Assembly (NCBI GenBank): GCA_013396755.1 | Contig: VWZF01006010.1 | Location: 62,001 to 126,000 of the forward strand | DNA length: 64,000 nt | Direction of reading: 5' to 3' | DNA from: Sclerurus mexicanus | Taxonomy: Eukaryota; Chordata; Aves; Passeriformes; Furnariidae | Shown here: in pieces, positions 24,910 to 35,954 of the stretch | How the letters are laid out: each line of letters opens with the position of its first letter | Position numbering within the stretch: position 1 is the first letter of the stretch | Notes under the pieces: generated by a model | The model's database searches: none | Seen by the model: the letters and a program-made list of their open reading frames with translations, nothing else | What the model was told of the DNA's origin: nothing | Translations under genes and position numbers: made by a program

Positions 24910-26799
24910 GATTCTCTAGATAGGACCAGATTCCAGCATAAAAGAAGCCTGAATTTAGCAGTCCAAAGACGTATTGATTTCTTGATAGGTATAACCTTGT
25001 TACTATTTTGGCATACCATCACTCAAGTTGAGAGAATGCAGACTTGAGCAAAAATCTAAGGACATGCACCACTTCCATGGTTAAAGTTATAACCTATAGG
25101 AACATGCTCCAATGCCATGTTATTTCTAGAAATGTTGGCAACAGATACAACTGACAAAACAAGAAGTAACGTGTTGGTTTTCACTGAATTTTATTTTCTG
25201 GGGTTTTGTTTCAGGTTTGTCCAAAGATGAAAATAGAACAAAATTGTGTTTCACAACAAAATCAACAAAAGGATTTTTCTTGAAGGAATCTGTCTTCTGT
25301 TCCATCTCTACCCACATCCTCAAATGGCAAACACAAGAGGTGACAATTTCTTTCTTAGCTTCCTTTCATGAATTTTTTCATTACCGGTAGGGGAGTAAAT
25401 ATTGCCTCTTGGTGGATCAGTCTCTCCATCTCCACTCAAGCACAATCAGAATAAATAATTACTGATGCAGTATGGTAACAGAGCTGTGCTGTGCCTCACA
25501 TCAAGTAGTTGTTTAAATATCTCCAAGCAGTAAGAACTCTCTCCAGAAAGCATCATCAAATTGTAGTCTCACTGTGAAAACTAAGCACACAATTTTCTGT
25601 AATTTTATCAGCTCATTAGTCTCGATAGTGAATGAACATTTGCAGCAAGTTGTCCCCAGTCATTTAGGGTCATATTCTGTCTCCAGATGTTTCAGGTCTC
25701 CATTTTTCCTTCACTGAGATTTGAAGCCCAACCCCAGGAATTAACTGACATCTTCCATGGATATTCATCTCTTCTAACCACAGTAATCCAACAATCTCTC
25801 ACATGACTGATAAGTTACAGGTCCAATAACAAAAGTTGGGCTTCACTGAAATACTAGTAATCACTCAAAGGATGATGATCTATTCAGAGCTGGGACTGCC
25901 TCAGTCAAGTAAACAATTAAACCCTACATTTAAGGTCAGTAAGATGCTGGTGCAGTGAAAGGAACTATACATCCTCCACTTAAAATATTTTGACTGCTGG
26001 GTCCAACTTAGAGCTCAGCATGTCTCTAGATTCAACCAGTAACTGACTTCCTGGATTAAAAGCTGCATCAGTCCATGCCACTGAAGTACCATTAGGCTTG
26101 GATGGAGCCTTTTGCAAATGACCTCCTACACAGCAGGATAGGACCAGTGAGGAGTGCTTTGGCTACTGCTTTGATTCCTTCAGGAATGCACATTTACTCA
26201 TTTGGGAAAAAAAGGGAGATATTAAGTGATTATAGGATTAATTTCAGTTGATGAGCAGGATTTAAGCTCTAAAAATAGAGCTCACTCTTCATGGAAGTGG
26301 GTGAAAACCATCTAAAGATCATACATACATCTCAGGACTTGTACTGTACTGCAGTATGTCTGTAGTCCCACAGATTTTACAGGCAGCTGACTATAAAATA
26401 GAAGAAATTCTGAATGACCCCATGGAAAGGTTTGGTCAGAGTTTATACCTCCTGGATCATGAGAAATACAAGTAAAGTGTGTAGAAGAAGCAATACTTTA
26501 GATTATGCTGTATGAGGCAGCATTACTTTTACATGAGCAAGGCTGTGGAGTGAAAAGGGTGAAGAAAAAGGGGAAAAATGTGACCTTCTTATCACTTACC
26601 TCATCAATATTTCCAAAACATACTAAAATGAGGGGTTTATAAGCCCTACAAGAGATCTAAGAATGTAAAAGAGCAATGTTACCTCAGGAGTAACACAAAA
26701 AAGGATTTGCTTATATTAGGAAACTCTGCCAGGGCTCAGTGACTTGAGTAGACCATGTCCCTTCTCTCTTCTTCTAAGTTTTTTTTTCCTCCTCAAAAG
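24910..26799. other. unrecognised non-coding DNA
   Basis: About 1.9 kb in which I find no gene, RNA or interspersed repeat. Confidence 0.5.
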
Positions 26800-26972
26800 A
26801 ATCATAGAACCATTTACATTGGAAAAGATCTCTAAGATCATCGAGTCCAACCATGAACCCAGCTCTGCCGAGTCCCCAAGTGCCACATCTACACGTCTTT
26901 TCAATACCTCCAGAGATGGTGACTCCACCGCCTCCCTGGGCAGCCTCTTTCAATGCTTGACAACACTTTCAA
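26800..26972 (-). mobile_element. CR1 LINE 3' fragment, antisense, second lineage
   Basis: Reversed CR1 end: 'aatcatagaaccatttacat', 'tctaagatcatcgagtccaa', 'cttttcaatacctccagaga', 'cctccctgggcagcctcttt'. Similarity is lost at about 26972. It is the same tail type as the copy at 24.7 kb, in opposite orientation. Confidence 0.9.
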
Positions 26973-27799
26973 GAAGCAGAGATCACAAAGATATTTACTT
27001 TCCTGCAAGTTTCACAAACCCAACAATCTGAGCAGAGAAGGTAGTTCAAATGTTCATAACTTCGTTTCTGAAAACTTTCCTGTGCTAACTTCTGTAACGC
27101 AAAATGGCAGCCCGAATTTACACTCAAACTCTACATTAAGAGATTGGTATACATGAAAAGAAATACTTTATAGTTAAATGGTCAGTCAGCTGAGAAATAC
27201 AAGTCCAAACATGGCTTTATTAACTCTGCATCTCCCAAACAACAGGAGTTCATATAATATGATTTTGTTCTTCATTTTATTTGTCTGTTTTGTTTCATTT
27301 TGTGGTTTGGTTTTTTGTGTTTTTTTTTTCTTTTTTTTAGTCCTGGTGAATATGGCTTAAAGAAAAGAACAAAATAAAAAAAGGAAAAGCAAAGAAAAAA
27401 TGTTTTAAAGTGTAAAAGTGTAAGGAAAGGGAATTTCTCTTCCTCTGTGAGACAAACTGAGAACTGATGGCCATCTATTTCTGATCATTTTGCTGCTTGC
27501 ACTTGACAGTAGTATTTCCAAAATCAGCTGTCATGGAGCCCACTTCACCTCCACACAACTGCCAAAAAGTCATGTTTAATCAGCTTTTGTGTATTTTGAA
27601 TGTTTGTTCTAACCCACCATTTTTTTTTCACAGAGTTATGTATTGGCAACGTCTGGCAAAAGCTCCTGAGGAAAAGAGGCTCATTGAGACTGGATTTTTG
27701 TTGTTTATTTGTTTGGAGGAGTTAGGGGATAGCAGGGTTAGGGACAGAGCAGGAAATTGCTCGTATCTTCTTAGGCACACTCTATAACAACTGTCCTTT
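26973..27799. other. unrecognised DNA with T/G-rich tract
   Basis: No gene seen. A T/G-rich low-complexity tract occupies about 27278-27340 and an A-rich one follows at about 27358-27415. Confidence 0.5.
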
Positions 27800-28240
27800 C
27801 ATACAAGGCAGTCACACAGAGAGGGAAGCAATAGAAAGTGCAGAAATAATCCCACTGGACTGCAGCCAAGAGCCGGCTGTACAGTACATTCTGTACCTGG
27901 AAATGCCAGATGTCTATACATTCAGCAGCGCAGAAATTACCATCGGAATGACGTGTTTGTCCAGCTAAACGGCTCCAAGACAGAAGTGGCAGTCGTGGGG
28001 GGTTATCATCAGGTGTATGGAGTGATCTCAGCTCCAGCCAGGGGAACCCAAAGCATCTGTGTGAATCGGCTGTGTACAGACTGGTCCCGTTGTCCCTGAC
28101 TCCAAAGGACTTGCACACAGCCCAAATCTGTTGCAATTTAGCTTTTGTTTTTTTTTTTTTTTTCCTTGACCCACTTCTGTCTGAAAACTCAGCAGGTGTA
28201 ACAGAGGGAAAAACAGAAACTAACAGCGCCATCTAATGGG
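27800..28240. other. relatively CpG-rich unique block
   Basis: This block stands out from the AT-rich, CpG-poor surroundings: I count eight CpG sites between about 27870 and 28092. A minus-strand frame of 153 codons (27771-28232) stays open across it, interrupted in composition by a T16 run (28148-28163) that encodes poly-lysine. The encoded peptide resembles nothing I know. A conserved regulatory element is more plausible than a gene, but conservation cannot be judged from a single sequence. Confidence 0.35.
28224..28240 (+). promoter_or_regulatory. CTCF-like motif
   Basis: The sequence cagcgccatctaatggg resembles a variant of the vertebrate CTCF core (AGCGCC-ATCTAGTGG form), with one change in the right half. 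It sits at the edge of the CpG-rich block. Such matches occur by chance, so this is a motif call only. Confidence 0.3.
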
Positions 28241-29892
28241 TATGTGATATTATTGCTTAATAAAGCTAATTTTAGAAATTGAAAACAAGTGCAACAGATA
28301 TTCAGGGGTATAGGATGTTCAAAGTCTCTTTCTTACAGTCTGGGATTTTTTTTTATTTCCTTTTAGGAAATCTAAAATAGAAAATACCCTAATTTATCTC
28401 TATTATTTCTCTGACAACAGCCTGGACTGTTCAGCATTGCTGTGTTTTGGACAATTATTCCTGTTGGAGCTCATAATACAGATCAAAATGACTTTCAAAA
28501 ATGGGGAATGAACAGCTGTGTCAGGTTTGTTGAAAGGTTTGCTTTGAAATCCAGGTTGCTCCAAAAATGAAGCAAACTAAAACCAAGAAAACCCAATCAG
28601 AAGACGTGCTTATCATATGGTCTTGATACAGTTGAACTAGAAGGATGAGGACCATGAGAAAAAAATGAAAGGCAAAATCTTTTGGATGTGCTGAAGTCCA
28701 TGCTTCTCTTACCTGGGTTTGCAACATGAGCCTGGGAGGCTCCTTGAGGAGGAAGCACCGGTATCTGTTTTCAAAAGAGTCTTTTTGTCTGCTCTTCTTA
28801 GTGCTAAATGACACATATCTCTTAGACGGAAGGTCATGAGTAGGTATAAATTGAAGCAGTAGAGAAGGAGTGCTGGTGGGTTTTAAATACCAATCAGCTG
28901 ACCGTCTCAAAAATGCAGCTTTGCATTTATCAGAATATTTTTCTCAGTAAAGTTTCATACATCAAAATGAGACACTGAGCATTTTATTCCCTGTTGGTGA
29001 CATCTGAGATGCAGACTTGAAAATGCAGATTGACTTCTGCCATCTCAAACCATTCCATTGAAAGGCATAATGCTTCCCATCACACTCACCAAACACCCTA
29101 TTGCTCCAGCAATTTGCTACAATTGGATCCCTGCCACCATGAGATGAAAAAAAATTTACTTTATAAGACATTTTAAAAAGTTAATTATATCATGATACTT
29201 CAGACATAGTAATGTAGAGGCAGAAAACAGCAAAAACCTGTAACGTTCATAACATGTAATTGCACAATCCAAATTAAACTCACATCTGCCTTCGGCTTGA
29301 GGCAAAACACCAGGGCAGAAAAATGAGATCTGAGGATGTTATGATGCTCATCCAGCAGATAAGATCTTCCTTTGGAGGGGATGAGTCATTTTATGAATAT
29401 GTAGAAAAGCACAACTTTTCTGACAAAGGGAATGAGGACGCAGATTTTATACCAGTTTGTTTGGCTCTTCTTATGTATAAAATGAAAACAATCAACTGTT
29501 AAGTCCTCCATTAGTATCAAAACACCTCTCATTCTGGTTTCTTTTAACAGTTCTCTATAAGAACACCTAATGTTCCCTTGTTTCTGCCCCAAAGAGCTTA
29601 TGATTTAAAGAACAATCAAGTTGTCTTCCGCTTTCCAAATTCAAAACCAGATGGCTGTCTCAGTTACAACAAAGTGTATTATAAGTTAGGGAGGTTACAC
29701 TTTGCCATTTCACACCTGCCTGTGGGTTGCAGCCCTTTACAGTATGGATGGTTGCAGCATTATAAAGTGTTTCTCTTCAGGGCTTTCTGATGGCCCTTCA
29801 GAAAATACTCCCACAGGCACAGGACCAGAGTCTGGAGCAATAAGAGAAGACACTGGACACCAGCTATAGGATTCTTGAAATGAGTAATGAAA
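28241..29892. other. unrecognised non-coding DNA
   Basis: About 1.65 kb with no gene I can support. A minus-strand frame (28910-28521) contains a textbook splice-donor sequence at 28712/28713 but no convincing acceptor; this is described as a finding. Confidence 0.45.
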
Positions 29893-30195
29893 TTCTATGA
29901 TCATAGAATCATAAAATCATTTAGGTTGGAAAAAACCTCTGAAATCACCAAGTTCAACCATCAACCCAGCAGCGCCAAGTCCACCACCAAATCGTGACAC
30001 CATGTGCCACATTCAACACACCTCTGAAACACCTCCAGGTTATTGGCTCAACCACTTTCCTGGGCAGTCAGCTCCAGTGCTTGATAACTCTTTTACTGAA
30101 GAAATGTTTCCTAATATCTAGTCTAAACCCACCCCTGCATAACCTGAAGCCACTTCCTCCTGTCCTATCACTTGTTACTAGGGAGAAGAGACCAT
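29893..30195 (-). mobile_element. CR1 LINE 3' fragment, antisense, second lineage
   Basis: About 300 bp of reversed CR1 3' end: 'tcatagaatcataaaatcat', 'tttaggttggaaaaaacctc', 'tttcctgggcagtcagctcc', 'atgtttcctaatatctagtc', then 'cacttcctcctgtcctatca' and 'gggagaagagacca'. The last blocks lie just upstream of the tail and match the ORF2 end. No intact frame. Confidence 0.92.
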
Positions 30196-32651
30196 CATAT
30201 CCAAGACAACACTGACTTCCAATTTGAGAGTAGTGTGAAGTAGCAGAAAAATAGAGGAGGTGATCATTCATATAGTATCATGCTTGTTTTTATCTGTTTT
30301 GGTTTTGTTTTGTCATTTCCATGGGAGTTACTGTCATTTGCTGTAATCAATACAACTTTTTTCTTTCCTAGATTTCAAGGCAGGAAATTATACTAACACC
30401 CTTTGGAGAGGTTGATGTGATTTTCATACTGCAATTCTCAGTGTTTCTCTCAGATTCAACTTCCTTCACAGGGGAAATTGATACTGAAGTGATGTCTTAG
30501 TGATTTAAATAGTATCAGAAGGGGTTTGCTGGAGAAAAAAAAAAAACAAAACTAAAACAACCACTCACAAATAGCAATTTATCCAACAAACCTGTTTTGT
30601 GTAAACAATAGCTTATTTCAGGATTTTACATAAACTAATGCCTGGTTTAAAGGATTTCCCAGGTGGACTTTGCAAATGTAGCTCCTTCCATTAGCACTCC
30701 TGGTGTGGTGGGAGAGGTTTTTGTAATGTGAGAGGAACACATATTTTGCTAGATCACCATTTTTCTATTCATACCTGCATGGCATCTCATCCTGACATAG
30801 CTAACAGGTGTTTAAAGGAATTCATGCTTTTGTATAATCACATGGCAGCATCATGTCACTAAGGAGCTTTCCTTAACACCAAAACCTCAGTGCAAGATAC
30901 AATCAAACTTCTACTATAGAAAAACTTTAAAAATTATTTTGAGAAATATTCTCATTCCCAAATAAAAGAAGAGCTTCCCATCCTGGGGAGACTATGAAGG
31001 TAACATGTGGAAGCCATGCAGGTTACTGACACAGGTGCTGGTTTCTGCCTCCTGTCCAGTCCTCACACAATATATGCTTCTTCCAGTCCTCACACAATAT
31101 ATGTTGATTTTGTATTTACCGAGGAGCTGCCTGCTATCAATCCATTCATGAGCCCAGCAGGGAAATTGGGTCCAGAATTTTAAAGCCAGAGTGACATTTC
31201 AGATCTTCGGTGAGGCTCCTGGTCCCACCTAAAATTATTTCTATTCACTGGAAAGAATGGAACAACTCATTGCCAAAAACTGTGGTCCCAGAAAACCCAA
31301 AGGACAAACTGAGCAGAACACTCATCAAGAAAGCATTCAATAGGAATATTATGGTGTTGTAAATGTGCCTCAGTTATATCCTTACCTCCTGTATTTTGAG
31401 AGAGAGGATCTGGTCTCTGAACAGATGTGTAGTTATGGTGCATGAGTTCTATCACTCAACTACCTTTGGGATAATATATCTGTTGGAGTGATAGAAGGGA
31501 TGTGTTGTGGTGGGTGAGAAAACTGTCCTTGTCTAGGTCTGCCAGCAGCACAGCCCATGACTAAAGCTAGAAATGCAAAGCAAGATCAGAGGGGTTCTCC
31601 TTATCCTTCTGCTCTTTCCCATCTCCAGCATCAATTCTCATTCAGAGATGACTGGAGATGAGGAAAAAGGTTAAAATGGAAGAGTGAAGCCAAGACCAGC
31701 AGACTGAAGCCAAGCCAGGGTCTCGTCTCTGTCTCCAAAAATCTTTCAGCAATGTTGGGTAAGAAGAGCATACAAACAAACTGGGGTCCCAAGGATTCAT
31801 GCTTGACTTTCAAATCCTCTGTGAACACCACAGTTAGAGCAATGCTCCACTGAGCACCTCACAGCCTCTTTTGGTGTTTATATGACTCTGTCAATCAGGT
31901 TCTTTGTCAATGACACCACTCTATTTTATATATCAAACATCCTGGATTTCAAGCCATCTGCTGGCCATGTGAAAGTCTTCTGTGCCTCTGATGTGGACAT
32001 CATCCTTTAAAATAGTGCTTTCAACAAAACTATTCTCCAGTTTTTAGCCCTATCCTTAATCCAATCAGATTGATCACTTAATCTAGTCTTCTTCTGGATT
32101 TGAGGTCTCTCAGCCTTTCACAGTGCTATTGCTTATTTGAATGTATGATGTGGATTCTTTGCTCAAAGGGCTGCTGTCACCTGTCCTCAATGATCCTACC
32201 ACACTCTCTCTTATTAAGTCTGCCATCAAGTTGATTCTGCTGTTTTCAGGTGTTCATTTTCTTCCAGCTTTGTCCAGATATCAGATTCCCCCTGACATGG
32301 AGTTAGCCCACAGTATACACATCAAATGGTAGCTCAGAGATGCCTACAAACAAGGGGAAATGTGTACATATTCACAAAAGCGCTACAACTCCCTTCCCAA
32401 ACTCCTGCATGTTCTATTCATTATTCTGAACAGGTGAAAAATAATCACCAGTGATTGATTTTGGTGGCAAAAAATAAGCAGCATTATCTGACAGCTTTTA
32501 CAGGATATCTGGGTTATGGCCTCACTGTTTTGTGACTCTGCTTCTCTTAAGTTAATCAATTTAGTGTTCATAAACCTAGAGGGAGCTCACTAGTTTTCCC
32601 AGTATATGTCAAAGACCAGCTGTGTGGACATTTGCTCCCTTTTTCAGCACG
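30196..32651. other. unrecognised non-coding DNA
   Basis: About 2.5 kb. The only structure noted is a 27-bp tandem duplication at 31055-31103. No gene or named element. Confidence 0.5.
31055..31103. repeat. local tandem duplication, 27-bp unit
   Basis: The 22-base string beginning tccagtcctcacacaa occurs at 31055-31076 and again, identical, at 31082-31103. The copies are separated by 5 bases, giving a 27-bp unit. This is probably replication slippage. Confidence 0.85.
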
Positions 32652-33108
32652 ACTATGGAATCATAAAAGAGTTTGGGTTGGAAGGGACCATAAAGATCAT
32701 TTAGTTCCAATCCCACTTTCCTGGGCAGGGACACCTTGCACTGGACAAGGTGACTCAGAGTCCCATCCAACCTGGCCTTGAATGCTTCCAGAGATGGGGC
32801 ATCTACAAATTCTCCAGGCAGCCAGTGCCAGTGCCTCACCACTTTCACAGTAAAGAATTCCTTCTTAACATATAACCTAAATCTACTCTCTTTCAGTTTA
32901 AGGCCATTCCCCCTTGTCCTATCACTACACATCCTTGCCAAAAGTACTTCTCCAGCTTTTTTGTCACCCCCTTTAGATACTGGAAGCTGCTCTAAGCCCT
33001 CCCTTGGACTTTCTCTTCTCCAGGTTGAACAAGTCCATCTCATTCTGTCTTTGCAGGAGAGGTACTCCAGCCCTCTGAATATCTTCATGGCCTCCTCTGG
33101 AACTGTTC
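32652..33108 (-). mobile_element. CR1 LINE, antisense, with ORF2 remnant
   Basis: About 455 bp of reversed CR1. It opens with 'tggaatcataaaagagtttg', continues through 'gggttggaagggaccataaa' and 'ccatccaacctggccttgaa', and extends into 'cttctctccaggttgaac'-like and 'atcttcatggcctcctctgg' blocks. It is one of the better preserved copies in the window and belongs to the tail group of the copies at 6.7, 52.1 and 58.4 kb. Confidence 0.94.
32744..33097 (-). pseudogene. CR1 ORF2 C-terminal remnant
   Basis: A minus-strand open frame spanning the CR1 reads, near its start, EEAMKIFRGLEYLSCKDRM. It later reads CSDRTRGNGLKLKESRFRL, FTVKVVRHWHWLPGEF and PSLEAFKARLDGTLSHLV, the standard C-terminal end of CR1 ORF2. 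The middle (about residues 45-75 of the 188-codon frame) is out of register. The frame runs into unrelated flank at both ends and lacks the endonuclease and polymerase core, so it is non-functional. Confidence 0.85.
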
Positions 33109-33201
33109 TAAAAGGTCTTAATAAGATGTTGAAGCAGGAGATCAGAGGAGTTAATAAGTTGGATAGAGTTTGCAAATATATTAGAGAAGTGGGGACAGCA
33201 T

Positions 33202-33222
33202 AATGAAATTTGAAATTTCATT
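33202..33222. repeat. perfect short palindrome
   Basis: Ten-base arms (AATGAAATTT and AAATTTCATT) flank a single central G. It is AT-rich and may be fortuitous. Confidence 0.7.
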
Positions 33223-33490
33223 TAAGAAAATCTGGGATGTATAGGTTTTCCAATGGACCAAATGGAGGAAGTATGATTTTGGATTGGTTCCAGTGTACTG
33301 GTGGAATTCAGAATGTTTCTGGCAGGCACAGAGATGGAATTGCACTCCTTTCCCAGATGAATCACAACAATCCAGGATTGAGGTCATTGACATGACAATC
33401 TGAAACGCTCTTCGTTGGTGAATAAAACCAGTACATCTGTTCCCTGCAATAATAGGAACTTAATCTTGCATTAGATGCTTTATGCTATTT

Positions 33491-33533
33491 AAAAAAAAAA
33501 AAAAGCCAAAACAAACAAAAAAAACACACAAAA
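33491..33533. repeat. A/C-rich low-complexity tract
   Basis: An A14 run is followed by mixed A and C (caaaacaaac-type) up to about 33533. Confidence 0.8.
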
Positions 33534-35940
33534 CTCTAAGAGTATAAGCATTAATTTCACTTAGTCATTTCTGGTTTTAAATACCCCCAGTCAACTGAAC
33601 AAAACCTAACTCATAAAATGTACATGTAAAGAATTTTTAAGTGAATTCTAGATGTTTCCTCTCCTGAAGGTAAAAATTATACTTTTGCCATGTGCCTTAA
33701 TTCCACTTTCCTCCTCTCTTCCTGTCCTTTCCTTTTACCCTTCCTCATCCTCTTTCCACCGTGTCATGGAAGTGGGCTCTGATTTACCCTATCAGAAAAT
33801 CCACTGGAATGGGAGCACTGTGTTGGGCCTCGTTTTCCTCTTAATCAATAATAACTTAAGCTAATATGAAAACATATTTAAATGCAGGTTACCTTGGGTT
33901 TGGGTCTTTTCTCTTTCATGCAGATCAGGGCTTAGCCAGGATGTTTCCAAAACCTGGTCTGAAGTCAGTGTGCACATTAATTCCCCTTGAGAAAAGGCAG
34001 GAGCGATGGTTCCTTGTGGTGTCAGAGCTTTATGTGTGTCTATGATTTGAACATCAGACATTAGCACTTTGCAATATTAGGCTGGCCCAGCAAACAGTCA
34101 TAACATCCCCAGGAGACTGCACATCATCCCTGTCGTATGCCTGCTCCAAAGGAATGTTGGGATACCAGATGTCCACCTGCAGTTGAAGTCCAGGGCACAC
34201 CTCATGATCAGTACCATTCCAACTACTTTGTGCCTGGCCATGCTTTGTCACACTTGTCCCAGAACTGTTACCACCTTGGCTGAGAGGAGCATCCCTGGGC
34301 TGCTCCCAGCTCTGGAATTCAGATTAATTAACCAGGCATCCCTGGCCAGATGCCCCCACAAGGAATTTCTAGTTAATTTTAAGTCAAAGATACCTTATAT
34401 CCAAAAGGATGGCTTTCCTGCATGGTCCATGGTCTCATCAGTACTTCCTATTAACTGACTTAGTTCTTCCCCCACTGTAGAGCAATTTTAGGCCTCTGAT
34501 GCCTAGTTCGTGCCTTCCTCTACATGGCAAGAAACATAAAAGTTAAACATTTCCATGGCTCAGTGAACCTCACTCCTAGAACATTAAACTTACTGACTCT
34601 GAAAAGGTGGCTTTGATGCCTTCTTTTAACATAAAAACCAGAGCACATTAAACTCTTACTTATTGCTCCAGTGGATTTTAGTGTTGTGGGGGGAAATAAA
34701 AGGTTTGTTACTAGCTAAAGCATGGCAAGACATCTCTACTGGTGATGCACTGTATCCTCTGGGCACACTTTCCCTAGGGCTACTCCCTTCTCTTTTCCAC
34801 AGGGGCTATGCCAGCCCTGTCACCATACCATCTGGATGCCTTCCAGTAGAGGATTAGCAGCTGTCTCATTGCTGCTTTCCATTCTGTTCTCCTGCCTGAG
34901 GAAAACCAGGCTGTCACCCTTGCACAAGTACCAGATCTGACTTAAATCATCATTTCCCAGAAACAAGATCTCTGCTCTTATGTTTAAATCAGTGTACAGA
35001 AAATTATAGTCTACATGGTAAATCAGTCTTTCTTCCTTTCTCCCACTTCCCTCCCTTCCTTCTACATGTACGTGTTAACTGCAGTATCTATTCTACCTGC
35101 AAAACCAGTCATAAACTCTCAGCTGAAGTTCTATAGAAACTGCTACACAGTTACTGTATGTTTTCCCTAAATAAAGTTCTGCTAAAAGATACTGCAGGAT
35201 CGGGATAAGGATCTGGATGTTCAATCGGGTTTTTACTTCATTTTCTTTTTTTTTTTCCCCTCAAAATCTTCCTGTTAAGACTGTGAGAAAATAAACCGGT
35301 CCATTCACAGATGTAGCTGCTTTATTAGATCAATCTTCAATCAAGTAGAAAAGTGAAATGTAACTCACCATCCTAAGGTAGAACTGACAGTCCAAGAAAA
35401 TGTTCAGGGCTGACAACAGACCTGGGGCATTAATGCATTCCACCTTCTGCAGTGGGTCCTTCCTCTTGCAAGTTACCACCCCTAACCCCACCCAATTTGA
35501 AGGTAAACATACCCAAAAGTCAACCCAGTCTTGAAAGCAGGGATTGCATTACTGATCAGGGTGATGGTTTCTCAAGGACGAAGCTAAAACAGGCTGATTT
35601 CTCCTGCCACATGAGCAGCAGCTCTGCTTTCCTAAAGCAACAACTGACATGAGATGTGTGGAAGGGAAAGGAAGGATTTGTTCCTTTGTATCCTCTCCTG
35701 GAGGTTGTTACAGCAATACAAAAGTGGCAGAAGACTTTTGCTGCAACAAAAGGAGAAAAAGAAGTGGGAAGAATCTGTAAAGGAATTAGAAACAGAAGGA
35801 TAACAGATAGTTTTTGTTTTCAGCACAGCTTTGTATATGTGTCTGCATGTGTGTACATTGGACAGAGTGGGGGGGAGAGGAGGGAAAGGCACTTTCTTCT
35901 GCTTTAAGCTTTTTCTAAACATGACTTTTGAAAGCCCACT

Positions 35941-35954
35941 CCCCCCCCCCCCCC
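35941..35954. repeat. C14 homopolymer
   Basis: Fourteen consecutive C on the plus strand, so G14 on the minus strand. This could fold as a G-quadruplex and is prone to length error in sequencing. It lies shortly downstream of a purine-rich GGGGGAGAGG segment. Confidence 0.85.

Noticed and set aside
26744..27031. Plus-strand 95-codon frame
   Set aside because: It reads through the antisense CR1 fragment at 26800-26972.
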